DNA of 34,323 nt, taken from NCBI RefSeq assembly GCF_000471625.1, contig NZ_AUSW01000010.1, positions 1 through 34,323 of the forward strand. The letters are read 5' to 3'. The number at the start of each line of letters is the position of its first letter. The first letter of the stretch is position 1. Source of the DNA: Psychrobacter aquaticus CMS 56 (lineage in GTDB: Bacteria; Pseudomonadota; Gammaproteobacteria; Pseudomonadales; Moraxellaceae). Positions 26,505 to 34,323 of the stretch are shown piece after piece. Position numbers and translations under genes: made by a program. The notes below the pieces were generated by a model. That model was not told the origin of the DNA. It searched no databases and saw nothing but the letters and a program-made list of their open reading frames with translations.

Positions 26505-27836
26505 TTATTTATGGGCTTGTCGTTTAAGTTGCTGCAATTGCTTGGTTAACTGACGCTCGCGAGGGGTCATTGCATCGACTGGTTGAATCCACAAATCGAT
26601 GTCGATAAAAGTATCGTCAGTCTCGTTGATAAAATCGATACCAAGTACGATGACATGATGAAGCTCAGCGATCGGTAAACGCGTGGCAACATCTTGTGCA
26701 ATTTTTGCCAAATTCGGCTGAATCGCTCTTTTACCATGTTGCCCTTCTGGGTCTTGTCCATAAAAAATCAGCACATAATGTCGACCCAAGCTCTCATAAG
26801 AATGCTGATGCACCACGTAGCCTGATTGTTGTAATTTCTGTCCCTGTTTAGGATGTCGATAGAGAGTGCGAATCAATTCATGACGCGAAAACAAAGATTC
26901 ATCCAGTAATTGCTGATGCCAATAAGTCAACTCTACTATTGTCTGCGCTTTGTCGTGACTGCCGCCTATTACCTTCTCTTCGAATACTTCTATCATCTGT
27001 GAGCAAAGCTGCGACCATAGTGTTGATGATTGATGCATATGCTGATGATACATGAGCGCCGTCGTGCTTTGATGCCTGTAAGCGAGCGTCATAGCGACCA
27101 GCGCTGAATTGGGCTGATCTTGAATTTTGTATTTTATCAGGGCATTGTCTATCACGATGGCAGGTGCCAATAGTGAGGTGCTATACAAAAACTGCGTGGC
27201 GAGCGCCTCTTCTGATTCAAAGCTGGGCATCTGAGTGGTGACTGAATCGTGCAGCTGCTCTAAACGATACGTCAAAAACCGCCATAGCTCGCAGGGTGTC
27301 TGTAGCATTGCCAATATGGAATGCCAATCGTGCCAGCTAAATACGTGAAGTTGCCCCGCGCTATCATTCGTATCTACAATTAAATCCTCCTTAAAATAGC
27401 GAACACCGAAATCATGTTTTAGGCGGTTTGGAGGGTTATTGTGCTGGTCATGGTAATGACATTGCTTGCTACTGTTAGTGCATTCAGTGAATTGAATAGC
27501 AACAACCAGAAGATCATGGCCAATCGCTTCGTTCTCTTTATTTTTAGATAAGTACGTTTTTCGCCATATTAGCGCCGACTTTAATGCTGTCATGCGTACT
27601 GACTCAATATCTGCTGGTTTACTATCAGGTGGCAAATGTAGTGTTAGTTCAAATAGCGATAGCTTACCTAAGGGTAATTGATAATCATATCGTCGAGCAT
27701 TATAGTAGGCACCATAATTATATTCAAGAAACTGCATGTTGTTTAAAGTGATTACTACAGCATCTGACTGCAAATAGCAGCTTAACGCATTAGCAAGATA
27801 ACTTCTATCAGCTATTGTCGTCGTTGGATGAGACAC
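26505..27836 (-). CDS. Hypothetical protein, 443 residues
   Basis: I do not recognise this protein. It starts with a GTG, about ten bases after AAAGGG. It has no signal peptide or membrane helix, and is unusually rich in His, Gln and Tyr. There are two halves by eye: residues about 20-200, with several beta-like stretches (YQLPLGKLSLFELTLHLPP, DLLVVAIQFTEC, RYFKEDLIVD) and a helical region LWRFLTYRLEQL; and residues about 230-443, with a helical block and then beta segments (HYVLIFYGQDPEG, HVIVLGIDFIN). A basic, Gln-rich helix ends it. Nothing around it indicates a function: it is convergent with the channel gene and faces a long repeat-filled intergenic region. Confidence 0.8.
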   Translation of the reverse strand: MSHPTTTIADRSYLANALSCYLQSDAVVITLNNMQFLEYNYGAYYNARRYDYQLPLGKLSLFELTLHLPPDSKPADIESVRMTALKSALIWRKTYLSKNKENEAIGHDLLVVAIQFTECTNSSKQCHYHDQHNNPPNRLKHDFGVRYFKEDLIVDTNDSAGQLHVFSWHDWHSILAMLQTPCELWRFLTYRLEQLHDSVTTQMPSFESEEALATQFLYSTSLLAPAIVIDNALIKYKIQDQPNSALVAMTLAYRHQSTTALMYHQHMHQSSTLWSQLCSQMIEVFEEKVIGGSHDKAQTIVELTYWHQQLLDESLFSRHELIRTLYRHPKQGQKLQQSGYVVHQHSYESLGRHYVLIFYGQDPEGQHGKRAIQPNLAKIAQDVATRLPIAELHHVIVLGIDFINETDDTFIDIDLWIQPVDAMTPRERQLTKQLQQLKRQAHK

Positions 27837-28101
27837 AGTTTTGACCCTTTATTGTTGAATGGACATGCTATAAGGTACATTGCTACTTATAAGCATAAAA
27901 CTATTAAATTAAGTTAAGCTACATAAGCACTATTAGACACAGTCGCTTTCATCGCAATGAATTGTTATGATGATATCAAGACACATCAGCTTGTGTGCAG
28001 CTTTACAAATTATAGACTGCGCGCCATGACCTTTCTCAGATACATTGACCAAACTCATTGAATAGGGGCTGTATATAACTCACAAATAGGCACTGCTGAT
28101 C

Positions 28102-28187
28102 GCTAAAACGGTTCCAGACAAGGCGCAAGTCGATGATAATGTTAATACCTTAGCAAGACTTGCAACACAGTATGGGGCAGTTTTAGC
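28102..28187. repeat. Nested 86-bp inverted-repeat unit
   Basis: GCTAAAACGGTTCCAGACAA…GCGCAAGTC at the left pairs imperfectly with GACTTGC…GGGGCAGTTTTAGC at the right: 8 bp perfect ends GCTAAAAC/GTTTTAGC and a further conserved CAAGTC/GACTTG pair inside. It lies wholly within the 28063-28343 element and suggests one element inserted in another. Confidence 0.6.
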
Positions 28188-28239
28188 ATCAGCCCCAATA
28201 ATAAAGTCAGGGGACAGGACTCTTTTTTGCCGCTTCATT

Positions 28240-28283
28240 GATAAAAATAGACGTATAGTATGACTATACTTACTATTTTTATC
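28240..28283. repeat. Long hairpin within the composite element
   Basis: GATAAAAATAG pairs with CTATTTTTATC, and inside it GTATAGT pairs with ACTATAC around a three-base loop: about 18 base pairs with one small internal loop. It could end or stabilise transcripts, or be a structural part of the mobile element. Confidence 0.75.
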
Positions 28284-28370
28284 TTCGAATCGCCTAAAAA
28301 ATAGTCTCTGTCAGTGCCATGGTCGAATTCTATACAGCCCCTAACCATTCTATAATAACAAGGATTGAAC

Positions 28371-29156
28371 ATGATGAAGCGCTTTAAAGAAAAAACGGTT
28401 ATCGTAACAGGTGCAGGTACAGGTATTGGGCGTGCAACCGCCATTCGCTTCGCTCAAGAAGGTGCTAACGTTGTTTTGGTAGGGCGTACTGCTGAAACGC
28501 TAGAAGCAACCACTCAAGAATTTCCGCAAGATAATACTTGGATTCATACTGACAACTATCTGACCATTACTTGCGATATTAGCGTACAAAGCCAAGTACA
28601 AGAAATGGTTAAAGCCGTGATAGATAAGTTTGAAAAAATTGATATTTTGGTCAACAATGCAGGTAAAGCCATCCAAGGCAAAATAACCGACTTGTCTACT
28701 GAAGACTGGAATTTAGCCATTAATATCAATTTAAATGGGAATTTTTATGTTTCGCAAGCTGCTATGCCGCATTTAATCGCCACCAAAGGTAATATCGTTA
28801 ATGTCTCATCACTTTCGGGTATGGGCGGCGACTGGAATCTGGCCGCATACAATGCCGCCAAAGCTGGTGTTACCAATCTAACACGTACTCTGGCATTGGA
28901 TCATGGGCCTGATGGCGTCCGGGTCAATGCCGTCAATCCAAGTGTGACTAAGACCAATATGACAAGCGCGATTCAGGACAACACGGCAAAAACCGACAAA
29001 TTCTTAGCCCGTTCTGCCCTCGGTCGTCTTGCAACGCCAGAAGACATTGCAGCAGCCATTACGTTTTTGGCGAGCGATGACGCTGCTATGATTACTGGTG
29101 TTAACTTGCCAGTTGATGGCGGCGTCAGCGCTTCTAACGGCCAGCCACATTTCTAA
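28371..29156 (+). CDS. Short-chain dehydrogenase/reductase
   Basis: A 261-residue classical SDR oxidoreductase of normal length. It has the NAD(P)-binding TGAGTGIG (13-20), NNAG (95-98), catalytic Ser147, Tyr160 and Lys164 (YNAAK), and the C-terminal GGVSASNGQPHF. An Arg at 39 after the second strand (VGRT) would favour NADP, but this is not certain. Several stretches (SGMGGDWNLAAYNAAKAGVTNLTRTLALDHG) resemble meso-2,3-butanediol/acetoin-type SDRs, a weak hint only. I use the ATG at 28371, seven bases after AAGG, instead of the TTG two codons upstream. The gene is followed by a TATAG element and a terminator; no partner gene shows its substrate. Confidence 0.9.
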   Translation: MMKRFKEKTVIVTGAGTGIGRATAIRFAQEGANVVLVGRTAETLEATTQEFPQDNTWIHTDNYLTITCDISVQSQVQEMVKAVIDKFEKIDILVNNAGKAIQGKITDLSTEDWNLAININLNGNFYVSQAAMPHLIATKGNIVNVSSLSGMGGDWNLAAYNAAKAGVTNLTRTLALDHGPDGVRVNAVNPSVTKTNMTSAIQDNTAKTDKFLARSALGRLATPEDIAAAITFLASDDAAMITGVNLPVDGGVSASNGQPHF

Positions 29157-29177
29157 AAAATATTGGCAAAACATTTA

Positions 29178-29315
29178 TATAGTTGAAATACTTTACAGTC
29201 GCTACAGTATTGCTGGTGTAAATTTTTTGCAGCATCGAGCTGCGAAGACACAGTAAGCAAGAAAAATTTGCATCAGCAGTACGTGTTGTATCGATATTAC
29301 TTTTCACCGACTATA
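29178..29315. repeat. TATAG-ended inverted-repeat element, copy 4
   Basis: 138 bp from TATAGTTG to CGACTATA, in the same orientation and of the same length as the copy at 23250, with about a dozen substitutions and no gaps. It carries the same central GCAGC-ATCGA-GCTGC hairpin. Like that copy, it lies between a plus-strand gene's stop codon and a bidirectional terminator. Confidence 0.85.
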
Positions 29316-29337
29316 GTAACGTTAAAACTTATCGATT

Positions 29338-29373
29338 AAAAAAGCCCCTGATGCAAAATGTCAGGGGCTTTTT
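29338..29373. terminator. Bidirectional terminator, SDR/acyltransferase genes
   Basis: AAAAAAGCCCCTGA pairs with TCAGGGGCTTTTT around a nine-base loop between the two convergent genes. Confidence 0.9.
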
Positions 29374-29430
29374 ATCTATAGAAACTTCATAACCAAGGAT
29401 TTAATAGTACTAACTGCTACGACAACTCTT

Positions 29431-30126
29431 TTAGTCAGGTGAGTTGTTAATGTTCTGTAGTGGCTGCGACAAGCGCTCAGGATGTCGCGGCATCACACCC
29501 TTATACTGAGCATAGATTTTTGGTAAGTCAGCCTCGATATCGCCACTAGGATACACCAGTGACAAGAACCGCACCTCTTTGGTTTTGTAATCCATGGCGA
29601 CGGGTAAAATTGGCACGCCAGCACCCAATGCCAAATAATAAAAACCTGTTTTCCAGCTTTCAGTATATTGGCGAGTCCCCTCTGGCGCTAACCCCAAAAA
29701 CAGTGGCTCACCAGTTTTAAACTTATCAATACTTGCTTGCAGCACAGAGCCTTTATTTTCTCGAACAATCGGTATCACGCCCATCCAACTTAATAGCTGA
29801 GCAAATACCGGTATTTTAAATAAGGTATGCTTAGCCATAATACTGACTTTTAGATCCAGCGCAAACAAGCTTGGAATCGCATAAATCCCATCAACATTAG
29901 AAGTATGTGGCAATGCCAACACCACTGCCTGTGAAACATTGGGAATCTCGCCAACATTACGCCAGCCCATCGCTCTCAGTAACCCTGATGCAATTACTGG
30001 CGCAACCTTGCTACCTCGTCTTGGAACCAAATTACCCAGCTGCTCTTTACTAAGCTTAGGTAATATTTTGGAGCGTGTGCCTTTAGAGTTCGCAGGTTTA
30101 AATCGCTTAAAAAAACTTGATGTCAT
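29431..30126 (-). CDS. 1-acylglycerol-3-phosphate acyltransferase-like protein
   Basis: A 231-residue PlsC-type acyltransferase. The catalytic HX4D motif is H74-T-S-N-V-D79, motif III is APEGTR at 147-152, and IPILPVAMDY-like residues follow (about 174-184). The family transfers acyl chains to lysophospholipids or related acceptors at the inner membrane. This short version has no clear N-terminal membrane helix but a basic, lysine-rich start (residues 7-40). It lies 74 bp from the parE stop in the same direction and might be co-transcribed with it. The acceptor cannot be told from sequence. Confidence 0.88.
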   Translation of the reverse strand: MTSSFFKRFKPANSKGTRSKILPKLSKEQLGNLVPRRGSKVAPVIASGLLRAMGWRNVGEIPNVSQAVVLALPHTSNVDGIYAIPSLFALDLKVSIMAKHTLFKIPVFAQLLSWMGVIPIVRENKGSVLQASIDKFKTGEPLFLGLAPEGTRQYTESWKTGFYYLALGAGVPILPVAMDYKTKEVRFLSLVYPSGDIEADLPKIYAQYKGVMPRHPERLSQPLQNINNSPD

Positions 30127-30200
30127 GACGGCACCATATAATAAAAGATACTTCTATAATACCATTAAGATTGTGCTACTAATTTGAATTTTATAGGCTT

Positions 30201-32087
30201 TTAAGGAATATTTGCTAAGTTGCCTTTATTCTCAAGCCACGATTTGCGATCAGACGCGCGTTTTTTTGCCAGTAGCATATCCATAACGCTGTTGGTCAGT
30301 ATCATGTCATCCATATCTAACTGAACTAAGCGCCGTGTATCACGGTTCATGGTCGTCTCACGTAGCTGCTCGGCACTCATCTCACCCAAACCTTTGAAAC
30401 GGGTAATTTGCGCTTTTTTATTACCCGGAACATTGGCTAAGATATGCTCAAGCTCAGGCTCATCTAGCGCATAATGTACGTCTTTACCCACATCTACTCG
30501 GTATAACGGCGGCATCGCTACAAATAAATGCCCAGCATCGACCAATGCAGGAAAATGCTTGACGAATAATGCACAAATCAATGTCGCAATGTGCAAGCCA
30601 TCCGAGTCGGCATCCGCTAAGATACAGACTTTGTCATAGCGTAACTCAGACAAATCATCGGAGGCAGGATCGACACCGATGGCAATAGCAATATCATGAA
30701 TCTCTTGGCTTGATAGCACCGTATCTGATGACACTTCCCATGTGTTTAGTATCTTACCGCGCAGAGGTAATATCGCCTGATAATGACGATCCCTTGCTTG
30801 TTTGGCACTACCACCTGCAGAATCTCCCTCTACCAAAAACAGCTCAGCGCCATCACGCAGATCACCGCGACAATCTGCCAATTTACCCGGCAGTGCAGGC
30901 CCTTGAGTGATTTTTTTACGAGCGACTTTTTTGGCCGACTTAAGGCGACGACCCGCTTTATTAATTGCCAGTTCCGCAATTTGCGTCCCCATATCAGCAT
31001 GTTGGTTTAACCACAAACTGAAGGCATCTTTTGCCAAGCTCTGTACTGCCCCTGCCGCTTCACGACTTGATAAACGCTCTTTGGTTTGGCCAGAAAACTG
31101 CGGCTCAGAAAACTTAAGCGACAAGATATAATTGACCCCGTCCCAGACGTCTTCTGCCGTCAGTTTCACACTGCGGGGTAGCAAATTGTGAATATCACAA
31201 AACTCACGTAGCGCCTCTAAAATACCGGTGCGCAGACCATTAACATGCGTACCGCCTTGAGCGGTTGGGATCAGGTTGACATAGCTTTCTTGAATCGGTG
31301 TACCGCCTTCAGGCAACCAAGACAATGCAAAGGTGATACCTGCACGCGCGCCATTTTTTGCCTCATGATTATAATAAAATGGCGCTTGCGGCAACGTCTC
31401 AAGACCATCTAACTGCTCGTTTAAGTACTCAACCACGCCATCGGTAAACTGCCAAACAACCTTTTCATCGTTAATATCATCGGTGAATTCAATTGTCAGT
31501 CCAGCTGCCAAAACTGCTTTTGCTTTTAAATTATGCTTGAGTTGCTTCACATTGAACTTGGGCGTATCAAAAAAGCTGCCATCCGCCCAAAACTGCACTC
31601 TAGTACCACGTTTGCGCTTATTTGAGCTGACGGTTTCAGTCAAAGGTGTCACTGGCGCGCCATTTTCAAACGCCATATCAAACTGGGTGCTATCACGCCA
31701 TACCGTTACTTCAACGCGCGTGGATAACGCATTAACGACAGAAATACCTACGCCATGTAGACCGCCTGATACCTCATAATTAGAGGTCGAAAACTTGCCG
31801 CCTGCATGTAAGCGAGTTAAAATCAGCTCAATACCTGACTGGTTAAACTCAGGATGAATATCAGTTGGCATACCGCGTCCATCATCTTCGACAGACAACG
31901 AACCATCACTATGGAGCTGAACTTTTATGGTTTTGGCATAACCCGCCAACGCTTCATCGACTGAGTTGTCAATGACCTCCTGCGCCAAATGATTGGGACG
32001 AGTGGTATCGGTATACATACCGGGGCGACGACGAACTGGCTCTAGTCCTTCTAAAACTTCTAACGATTGCGCATTATATTGACTCAC
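30201..32087 (-). CDS. parE: DNA topoisomerase IV subunit B
   Basis: A 628-residue ATPase subunit of topoisomerase IV, which decatenates daughter chromosomes. The GHKL ATPase site shows EVIDNSVDEALAG, VEDDGRGMPTDIH and GGLHGVGISVVNALS in the first 120 residues; the TOPRIM domain shows LFLVEGDSAGGSAKQARDR and DADSDGLHI; the C-terminal part has RFKGLGEMSAEQLRETTMN. Length is within two residues of E. coli ParE (630), and the missing GyrB-type insert supports ParE over GyrB. The start is GTG with AAGGATG six bases upstream. The gene yqiA lies just upstream, as in enterobacteria. parC is not in the window. Confidence 0.96.
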   Translation of the reverse strand: MSQYNAQSLEVLEGLEPVRRRPGMYTDTTRPNHLAQEVIDNSVDEALAGYAKTIKVQLHSDGSLSVEDDGRGMPTDIHPEFNQSGIELILTRLHAGGKFSTSNYEVSGGLHGVGISVVNALSTRVEVTVWRDSTQFDMAFENGAPVTPLTETVSSNKRKRGTRVQFWADGSFFDTPKFNVKQLKHNLKAKAVLAAGLTIEFTDDINDEKVVWQFTDGVVEYLNEQLDGLETLPQAPFYYNHEAKNGARAGITFALSWLPEGGTPIQESYVNLIPTAQGGTHVNGLRTGILEALREFCDIHNLLPRSVKLTAEDVWDGVNYILSLKFSEPQFSGQTKERLSSREAAGAVQSLAKDAFSLWLNQHADMGTQIAELAINKAGRRLKSAKKVARKKITQGPALPGKLADCRGDLRDGAELFLVEGDSAGGSAKQARDRHYQAILPLRGKILNTWEVSSDTVLSSQEIHDIAIAIGVDPASDDLSELRYDKVCILADADSDGLHIATLICALFVKHFPALVDAGHLFVAMPPLYRVDVGKDVHYALDEPELEHILANVPGNKKAQITRFKGLGEMSAEQLRETTMNRDTRRLVQLDMDDMILTNSVMDMLLAKKRASDRKSWLENKGNLANIP

Positions 32088-32214
32088 AAATGCATCCTTA
32101 ACTGTTCATGTGCGATTAATTCTATTAAACCATTATAACGAAAAATAGCGACGTTGACGGTAATAGTCAGTCGCTTGCGTCATATAATGTCGTCTATTTA
32201 CTTTTTACTTAATC

Positions 32215-32874
32215 TTAGCCTAATTGCCGTAATAGCTTGAGCACCATCGGTAATTGTTCTTCAAAGTCACTAAATCTATGGTCACCTCCAGCTTGTACCG
32301 TGACCATTGCGCCCTGCCCTTGATAAAAGGCTTTAGCAAGCTCAGGATTTAACAACTCATCGCCTTCTTTGATGAGTACCGCGACTTTGTCTGGATGATT
32401 CACGACTGATAGCTGATAATTAGCAAACCATTGCAAATCGGCATTGGTAATATCCCAGCCACCTGCGGTCGAATGTAGGACATAATCATTGGACAATATA
32501 TCTTTGTCACCACTGGATAATTTAGCTTCATTGGTAAATCGCTGTAGCGTGATATGTGGCTGGGTACTCGGATTTAATAATAGCGCAGGGCAACCACTAT
32601 GATTGCTGATTAAGGTAGAAAAATACCCACCTAACGAGCTGCCTATTAATACGGTGTTGGTAGACTCAAACTGCGTGCCTTCAATATTCCTGTTTTTATT
32701 ATCGACGTTTTCTATCAGTGACAGTATGTGATTAAAGACTTGGTCAGGTGATTGATTTAGATCAGGGCGAAGGACTTTAATATCAGGATGATGACGCTGA
32801 CAGTATTTTTCTAACAACATACCTTTGGTAGAATTGGCATCACTGTCTAGTCCATGAATATAAATAAGATTCAC
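32215..32874 (-). CDS. yqiA: YqiA-like alpha/beta hydrolase (esterase)
   Basis: A 219-residue small hydrolase. The nucleophile elbow is G-S-S-L-G with Ser80; Asp172 (KEGDELLNP) and His199 (GGDHRFSDF) complete the triad; IYIHGLDSDANSTKG near the N-terminus is the oxyanion side of the YqiA/YcfP family. The E. coli protein is an esterase on short acyl and CoA-ester substrates; its cellular role is unclear. The start is GTG. The gene sits 127 bp upstream of parE in the same direction, the conserved yqiA-parE order of gammaproteobacteria, which supports the name. Confidence 0.9.
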   Translation of the reverse strand: MNLIYIHGLDSDANSTKGMLLEKYCQRHHPDIKVLRPDLNQSPDQVFNHILSLIENVDNKNRNIEGTQFESTNTVLIGSSLGGYFSTLISNHSGCPALLLNPSTQPHITLQRFTNEAKLSSGDKDILSNDYVLHSTAGGWDITNADLQWFANYQLSVVNHPDKVAVLIKEGDELLNPELAKAFYQGQGAMVTVQAGGDHRFSDFEEQLPMVLKLLRQLG

Positions 32875-33062
32875 GTGTCATCTCGCTTATTAATTTTATT
32901 ATGATTGTTTGATGTCGCTTATTAAAGCCGAGCATAGCACCAGTTTATCAAAAATAGTAACAATAATATGGCACACTATTATTCAGTATTTGCGACATAA
33001 TAGGACTATTACCCTAGTTTTGCGCCAACCAAAGGAATGACCGTAGTAGCGATGGAGCCGCC

Positions 33063-33323
33063 ATGAATCCACAGTTTGAGCTATTTGACATAGACAACCC
33101 TTGTATCGGTGTCTGTCAAAGCAATAAAAAAGGTTATTGTTTTGGTTGCCTGCGCAGTCGTCCTGAGCGCCAGTTTTGGCATGAGATGACGACAGAGCAG
33201 CGCCGAGAGGTATTACGGCTTATCGTAGGACGTAAACAGCGTATCGAGCAAATGAAACAGCGTAAAAGCCAGCAATTAGGATTTGATTTTGAGGAAGATG
33301 TTGAGATTGGTGAGTTGTTTTGA
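33063..33323 (+). CDS. DUF1289 small cysteine protein
   Basis: An 86-residue protein with the DUF1289 pattern: C14-x3-C18-x7-C26-x2-C29 (PCIGVCQSNKKGYCFGCLRS), followed by W39, a helical EQRREVLRLI segment and an acidic tail. The four cysteines suggest a metal site, zinc or iron-sulfur. The function of the family is unknown; it is often annotated as an Fe-S protein. No neighbour is clearly linked: yqiA diverges upstream, and a broken HEPN-like gene is downstream on the other strand. Confidence 0.88.
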   Translation: MNPQFELFDIDNPCIGVCQSNKKGYCFGCLRSRPERQFWHEMTTEQRREVLRLIVGRKQRIEQMKQRKSQQLGFDFEEDVEIGELF

Positions 33324-33369
33324 TGTTTATAATAACTTCAAGTAACAAGTTTTCTAATGAAACTCTTTA

Positions 33370-34248
33370 TTATGATTTTATATTCCACACGCTAAGTATT
33401 CGGTTTTTTGGTTCTGAATTTAAATAAGGGGTATCTATACCTAGGGCACCAGCAATTAATTTTGTGTTAAAAGACCTAAACTCAAGGCTGTAATTTTCGT
33501 CTGGGTATGCGTAACCAATTGGATGCCCGCCATATTTTGCTTCATGCACTAGCTCATTTCTATGAGTACTAAGTTTGCTTTTCCCTTCTTCGCCTAGTTC
33601 TGCCCATGGCGGTAATTTTAAATTGTACTTCTTAGCAAGCTCTACTGGACGACCTGCATGATTGCTAGCTTTTGCTCCTGAAAGCCTATATAACCCATCA
33701 AGGACCTTATACTGTGAATCAAATCTTTCCCAATCAAATTCAGAGTTTTGACCTATTAAATACCAATGAATACAAGCAAACATCTGATTTCTTTTTTCTT
33801 CATCTGATTTAATATAAAATTTGTTTATGCGTTCCATTCCATTTATATAATCACTGTCATTTAATAACAGACCGTTTAAACTGGTTGGTTTATACGCTGT
33901 ACGACCTAAACATGAGTACCCTTCTGGAGTAAGATATAGACCCTGTAGAAATCCCTAACCTAATATAAGAAATCTTAAATGATTATCAGAGTAGCTTTCA
34001 GTTGATGTTATTTGATGCGTAGAACTCATTTGAAAGAATGATTGGTGGACTATTAGAGCATTAGATGTGAAGTACTTCTTTTCAGAAGATTATTTTACAA
34101 GTTCTATTTGCGGTCCATAGAACCAACCGTTACTAACACTTATTGAATTTTTGAAGTCCTTTAAGATAGAATCGAAATCTATAACAGGGGCTACTTTAAA
34201 TCCATCACACTCGAAAGCCTTATCATCGATAAGAAAACCAAATTTCAT
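33370..34248 (-). pseudogene. HEPN-like protein gene broken by two in-frame stops
   Basis: The open part, 33370-33837, encodes 155 residues ending in NIKS, with R93-N-E-L-V-H98, the RX4H motif typical of HEPN-domain RNases, in a long helical context. Reading the same frame backwards from 33837 gives sensible protein (…GFLQGLYLTPEGYSCLGRTA…LLLNDSDYINGM) up to TAG at 33955-33957, continues (THQITSTESYSDNHLRFLILG) up to TAA at 34090-34092, and then into a 52-codon segment starting with ATG at 34246-34248 (MKFGFLIDDKAFECDGFKVAP…). No frameshift is needed: the 292-codon frame is interrupted only by the two stops. It is best read as a decaying gene of an RNase-like, possibly defence-related, protein. 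If RX4H is functional, the 155-residue C-terminal remnant could still be made from the ATG at 33837. The identity of the N-terminal part is not recognised. Confidence 0.65.
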
Positions 34249-34323
34249 GTTAAACCCATTCTAGTATCATTTTCTTAGACCAACCAACATCTTAACATAA
34301 CTTAAAGGCCAAACTGAATAACG

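Larger units (their letters stand above)
28063..28343. mobile_element. 281-bp composite element with 13-bp perfect ends
   Basis: The ends TAGGGGCTGTATA (28063-28075) and TATACAGCCCCTA (28331-28343) are exact inverted copies. Inside are a second inverted-repeat unit at 28102-28187 and a long hairpin at 28240-28283. No transposase or other open frame is present, so this looks like a non-autonomous element or the fused remains of two. The TA at each edge would fit an IS630/mariner-type target duplication. It lies between the 443-residue gene and the SDR gene, and its right edge is 27 bp from the SDR start, so it has become part of that gene's upstream region. Confidence 0.65.

Noticed and set aside
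28102..28187. CRISPR-like repeat
   Set aside because: There is a single inverted pair, not regularly spaced direct repeats; no direct repeat array or cas gene exists anywhere in the window.
28351..28356. TATAAT close to the SDR start, as a -10 box
   Set aside because: It is only 15 bases before the ATG; a transcript from it would start around the ribosome binding site and lose it. The true promoter is probably further upstream, in the inserted element.
33370..34248. Genetic recoding of TAA and TAG (suppression) in the HEPN-like gene
   Set aside because: Other genes in the window use TAA and TAG as ordinary stops, and no recoding signal such as a conserved structure is seen; pseudogene decay is simpler.

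Overview
The window looks like a chromosomal segment from a Moraxellaceae gammaproteobacterium, most likely Psychrobacter. The reasons are the protein content (argA of the kinase-like plus GNAT type, parE next to yqiA, a DUF1852/core-MetE methionine synthase pair as in Acinetobacter), the moderate-to-low GC, and several copies of a short inverted-repeat element with TATAG ends that I recall from Psychrobacter genomes. The genus is an inference; no rRNA or tRNA gene is present to confirm it.

Layout. 89-3776 (minus strand): a co-directional set mesX (DUF1852), mesD (core MetE), a small flavin reductase and a TauE/SafE permease. The first three look like the oxygen-dependent, folate-independent methionine synthase system, and a MetR-type palindrome lies upstream of mesX. 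4018-9770: a GntR/UTRA repressor diverges from a MatC/IT-superfamily transporter, followed by a tripartite tricarboxylate transporter tctC-tctB-tctA. This reads as an organic-acid uptake locus without catabolic enzymes. 9882-16017 (minus): a YceI protein and a TetR-MFP-RND efflux operon, with a very clear operator/promoter in front of tetR. 16230-24200: a WG-repeat exported protein, recG, a patatin-like lipoprotein, a DUF11-like exported protein, argA and a lipoprotein FKBP prolyl isomerase. 24690-32874: a CmpX-like multi-TM channel protein, an unknown 443-residue protein, an SDR dehydrogenase, an acyltransferase, parE and yqiA. 33063-34323: a DUF1289 protein and, at the edge, a HEPN-like gene interrupted by two in-frame stop codons.

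Non-coding structure is rich. There are four copies of the 138-155 bp TATAG element (972, 10575, 23250, 29178). A 281 bp composite element with 13 bp perfect ends (28063-28343) encloses a smaller inverted-repeat unit and a strong hairpin. A 51 bp TA-flanked perfect inverted repeat sits at 20869-20919. Several bidirectional terminators lie between convergent genes.

The most interesting points are the methionine synthase operon with its probable MetR control and unknown methyl donor, the broken HEPN gene at the right edge (its reading frame can be followed through both stops), and the TetR promoter, whose predicted transcript starts at the ATG.
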